Of a stretch of 6,057 nucleotides of DNA, positions 4,622 to 6,057 are shown piece by piece. The translations under genes and the position numbers were made by a program. Location: contig WRAL01000099.1 in assembly GCA_009780285.1 (NCBI GenBank), positions 1 through 6,057 on the forward strand, given 5' to 3'. Source of the DNA: Treponema sp. GTDB lineage: Bacteria; Spirochaetota; Spirochaetia; Treponematales; Breznakiellaceae. Position 1 is the stretch's first letter, and every line of letters begins with the position of its first letter. The notes beneath the pieces were generated by a model, which did no database searches, was not told where the DNA came from, and saw only the letters and a list, made by a program, of their open reading frames with translations.

Positions 4622-6057
4622 ATGAGAAAAACGGAAAGGGCATGCGGAAAGGCCGCCCTGGCCGCGATCGCGTCGCTGTGCGTGGCGCTTGCGGCCTGCG
4701 GCGGAAGGCCGGGCGGGGACGAGCCCCAGCTTGCCGGAAACATTGGCATAACGCCCAGCGGCGCCTATGTCGGCGATACGCTCAGCGCGGCCTACGACGG
4801 CGAGGAAGACGGCGTTTCCCTACAGTGGAACCGAAACGGCCAACCTATAGGCGAGCCGGTATCGGGAAAAATATCGACGCTGGAGACCACGGCCGCCGGA
4901 AGTTATACCGTAACGGCCAGCGCCTCGGGATACGAGCCAAAAACAAGCCCGCCGGCAATGGTGTCGTCCTACCTGCCTTTCACGGTACGGTTTCATCTGC
5001 ACGGCGGGAATCCCCACGCCGCTTTCGATCCGATACATTTCACTGCGCCGGGGACAGTGCAAAAGCCGGCCCCTGATCCGGAACAAGACGGCTTTAAGTT
5101 TGCCGGCTGGCACAGCGCGCAAGACGGCGGCGCTCCGATAACGTTCCCCTTGCAGGTTAGCGAGGACACTAACATACACGCGCAATGGGAAGAATTGCCG
5201 CCGCAGGCTTTAAGCCGCGTTTGGCATACGGCGGATACTTCCGGCGCGGGCGCAGGCTCTACAAACGAATTCTTAGCCGTCGCGTGGGGAGGAAGCGGAT
5301 TTGTCGCCGGCGGTCGCTTAGGGCCTAGCTATACGAGCGGAAGGACGGCGCATTCCCCCGACGGCGAGATCTGGACGAACGTAACGAACAGTAGTTTTAA
5401 CCCAATGAACGTCAGCGTAACCGCCGTAGCCTCGAACGGCTCGGTGCTCGTCGCCGGAGGATCCGGCGGCAGGCTTGCATATTCCACGGATGGGGCAACC
5501 TGGACGCAGGCCACGACCAGCTTTCAGCCTCCCGTCCCTACTTACATCGACATAGACAGCATCACTTGGGGCGACGGCAGATTCCTCGCCGTCCTCGGCG
5601 ACAGAATCGCGCAGTCCGCGGACGGCATGTCCTGGACCGAGGTGCTTTACACCGGCATAAGGAGCGGCAGCTATCTTAGGACGATTGTCTGGGCCGACGG
5701 CGTTTTCGTGGCGGGGGGAAACTGGACGAGCGGCGCTCCTTCCTATTATCCCCTGCGGGCCTATTCGACTGACGGCATTGCCTGGACCGACGATGTGAGC
5801 GGCTACGTCTCCAACGGCGTTTTTTCCATAGCCTGGGGGGACGGCGTTTTCGTGGCCGGAGAGTCCGACGGGCGAATGGCGTATTCCAACGACGGAAGGA
5901 GCTGGACTCAGGTGGCCGACAGCCCCTTCGGATCGACCGCGTTCGATCACGTATACGCCCTGGCCTGGGGAGGCGGCATGTTCGTGGCCGGCGGATCGGC
6001 GGGCGCCGCCGGAGCGCTGGCGTATTCAAGGGACGGGATCAACTGGACTCTGGAGGA
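4622..6057 (+). CDS. Surface lipoprotein with Ig-like domain, InlB-type repeat and beta-propeller repeats (3' end missing)
   Basis: The first 478 residues of an exported lipoprotein; the gene continues past the right edge. The signal peptide has a basic start, a hydrophobic core at about 11-25 and lipobox LAAC, so C26 would be acylated. Residues about 40-114 resemble bacterial Ig-like domains (TPSGAYVGDTL, QWNRNG, AAGSYTVTASASGY). About 119-190 matches the Listeria-Bacteroides (InlB B / Flg_new) repeat, with VRFHLHGG, FAGWH and INxxAQW-like ending NIHAQW. From about 215 at least six repeats of 40-50 residues follow, each with a W-G/A-x-G-x-F-V-A-G strand pair and an Asp-box-like S-x-D-G-x-x-W; the latter start at 245, 288, 332, 382, 422 and 469. 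This predicts a beta-propeller. Such proteins usually bind ligands at the cell surface; no enzyme motif is visible and the ligand is unknown. The start is fixed by AAGGAGG five bases upstream. Confidence 0.9.
   Translation, partial: MRKTERACGKAALAAIASLCVALAACGGRPGGDEPQLAGNIGITPSGAYVGDTLSAAYDGEEDGVSLQWNRNGQPIGEPVSGKISTLETTAAGSYTVTASASGYEPKTSPPAMVSSYLPFTVRFHLHGGNPHAAFDPIHFTAPGTVQKPAPDPEQDGFKFAGWHSAQDGGAPITFPLQVSEDTNIHAQWEELPPQALSRVWHTADTSGAGAGSTNEFLAVAWGGSGFVAGGRLGPSYTSGRTAHSPDGEIWTNVTNSSFNPMNVSVTAVASNGSVLVAGGSGGRLAYSTDGATWTQATTSFQPPVPTYIDIDSITWGDGRFLAVLGDRIAQSADGMSWTEVLYTGIRSGSYLRTIVWADGVFVAGGNWTSGAPSYYPLRAYSTDGIAWTDDVSGYVSNGVFSIAWGDGVFVAGESDGRMAYSNDGRSWTQVADSPFGSTAFDHVYALAWGGGMFVAGGSAGAAGALAYSRDGINWTLE
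5696..5856 (+). repeat. Identical 17-bp segments in two propeller repeats
   Basis: GACGGCGTTTTCGTGGC occurs at 5696-5712 and again at 5840-5856, each encoding DGVFVA of a propeller repeat. The copies are exactly 144 bp (48 codons) apart, so recombination between them would remove or add one repeat in frame. Confidence 0.85.

Noticed and set aside
5318..5950. 210-codon minus-strand frame opposite the propeller repeats
   Set aside because: It mirrors the codon pattern of the repeats on the plus strand, as expected in GC-rich repetitive coding DNA, and has no start signal.

Overview
The window is a GC-rich bacterial segment. A spirochaete of the Treponema group is the best guess: a lipoprotein combining an Ig-like domain, an InlB-type B repeat and WG/Asp-box propeller repeats, a cardiolipin synthase with a treponeme-looking HGK second motif, and a single-domain receiver are all familiar there. 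This is inferred from family resemblance, and no marker gene in the window settles it.

Layout from left to right. (1) An HD-domain nucleotide phosphohydrolase on the minus strand, cut by the left edge (1-613). (2) A divergent exported protein of unknown function on the plus strand (663-1448) with an acidic, proline-rich middle. (3) Converging on it after 23 bp, a stand-alone CheY-like receiver on the minus strand (1472-1867). It has a good sigma70-type promoter (1978-2006) whose -35 box overlaps the stop codon of the next gene. (4) A minus-strand two-gene operon: cardiolipin synthase (2695-4254), then a six-helix Pr6Pr-type membrane protein (2003-2680) starting 14 bp after it. The membrane protein ends in an arginine-rich tail encoded by 15-bp tandem repeats. 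(5) A 367-bp divergent intergenic region (4255-4621) with a 90-nt imperfect palindrome, a compact hairpin and a likely promoter for the last gene. (6) A large surface lipoprotein on the plus strand (4622 to the right edge, 3' end missing): lipobox, Ig-like domain, InlB/Flg_new-type repeat, then at least six propeller-like repeats.

The genes do not form one pathway. Three of the six products are membrane-bound or exported envelope proteins (exported hypothetical, Pr6Pr protein, lipoprotein). The cardiolipin synthase makes membrane phospholipid. The other two look cytoplasmic (HD phosphohydrolase, receiver). The two edge-truncated genes are real and well supported although both run off the window. 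I found no CRISPR array, transposase, tRNA or rRNA, and no convincing new multi-gene system. The points most worth a second look are the intergenic palindrome, the repeat-encoded tail next to the receiver promoter, and the modular lipoprotein.
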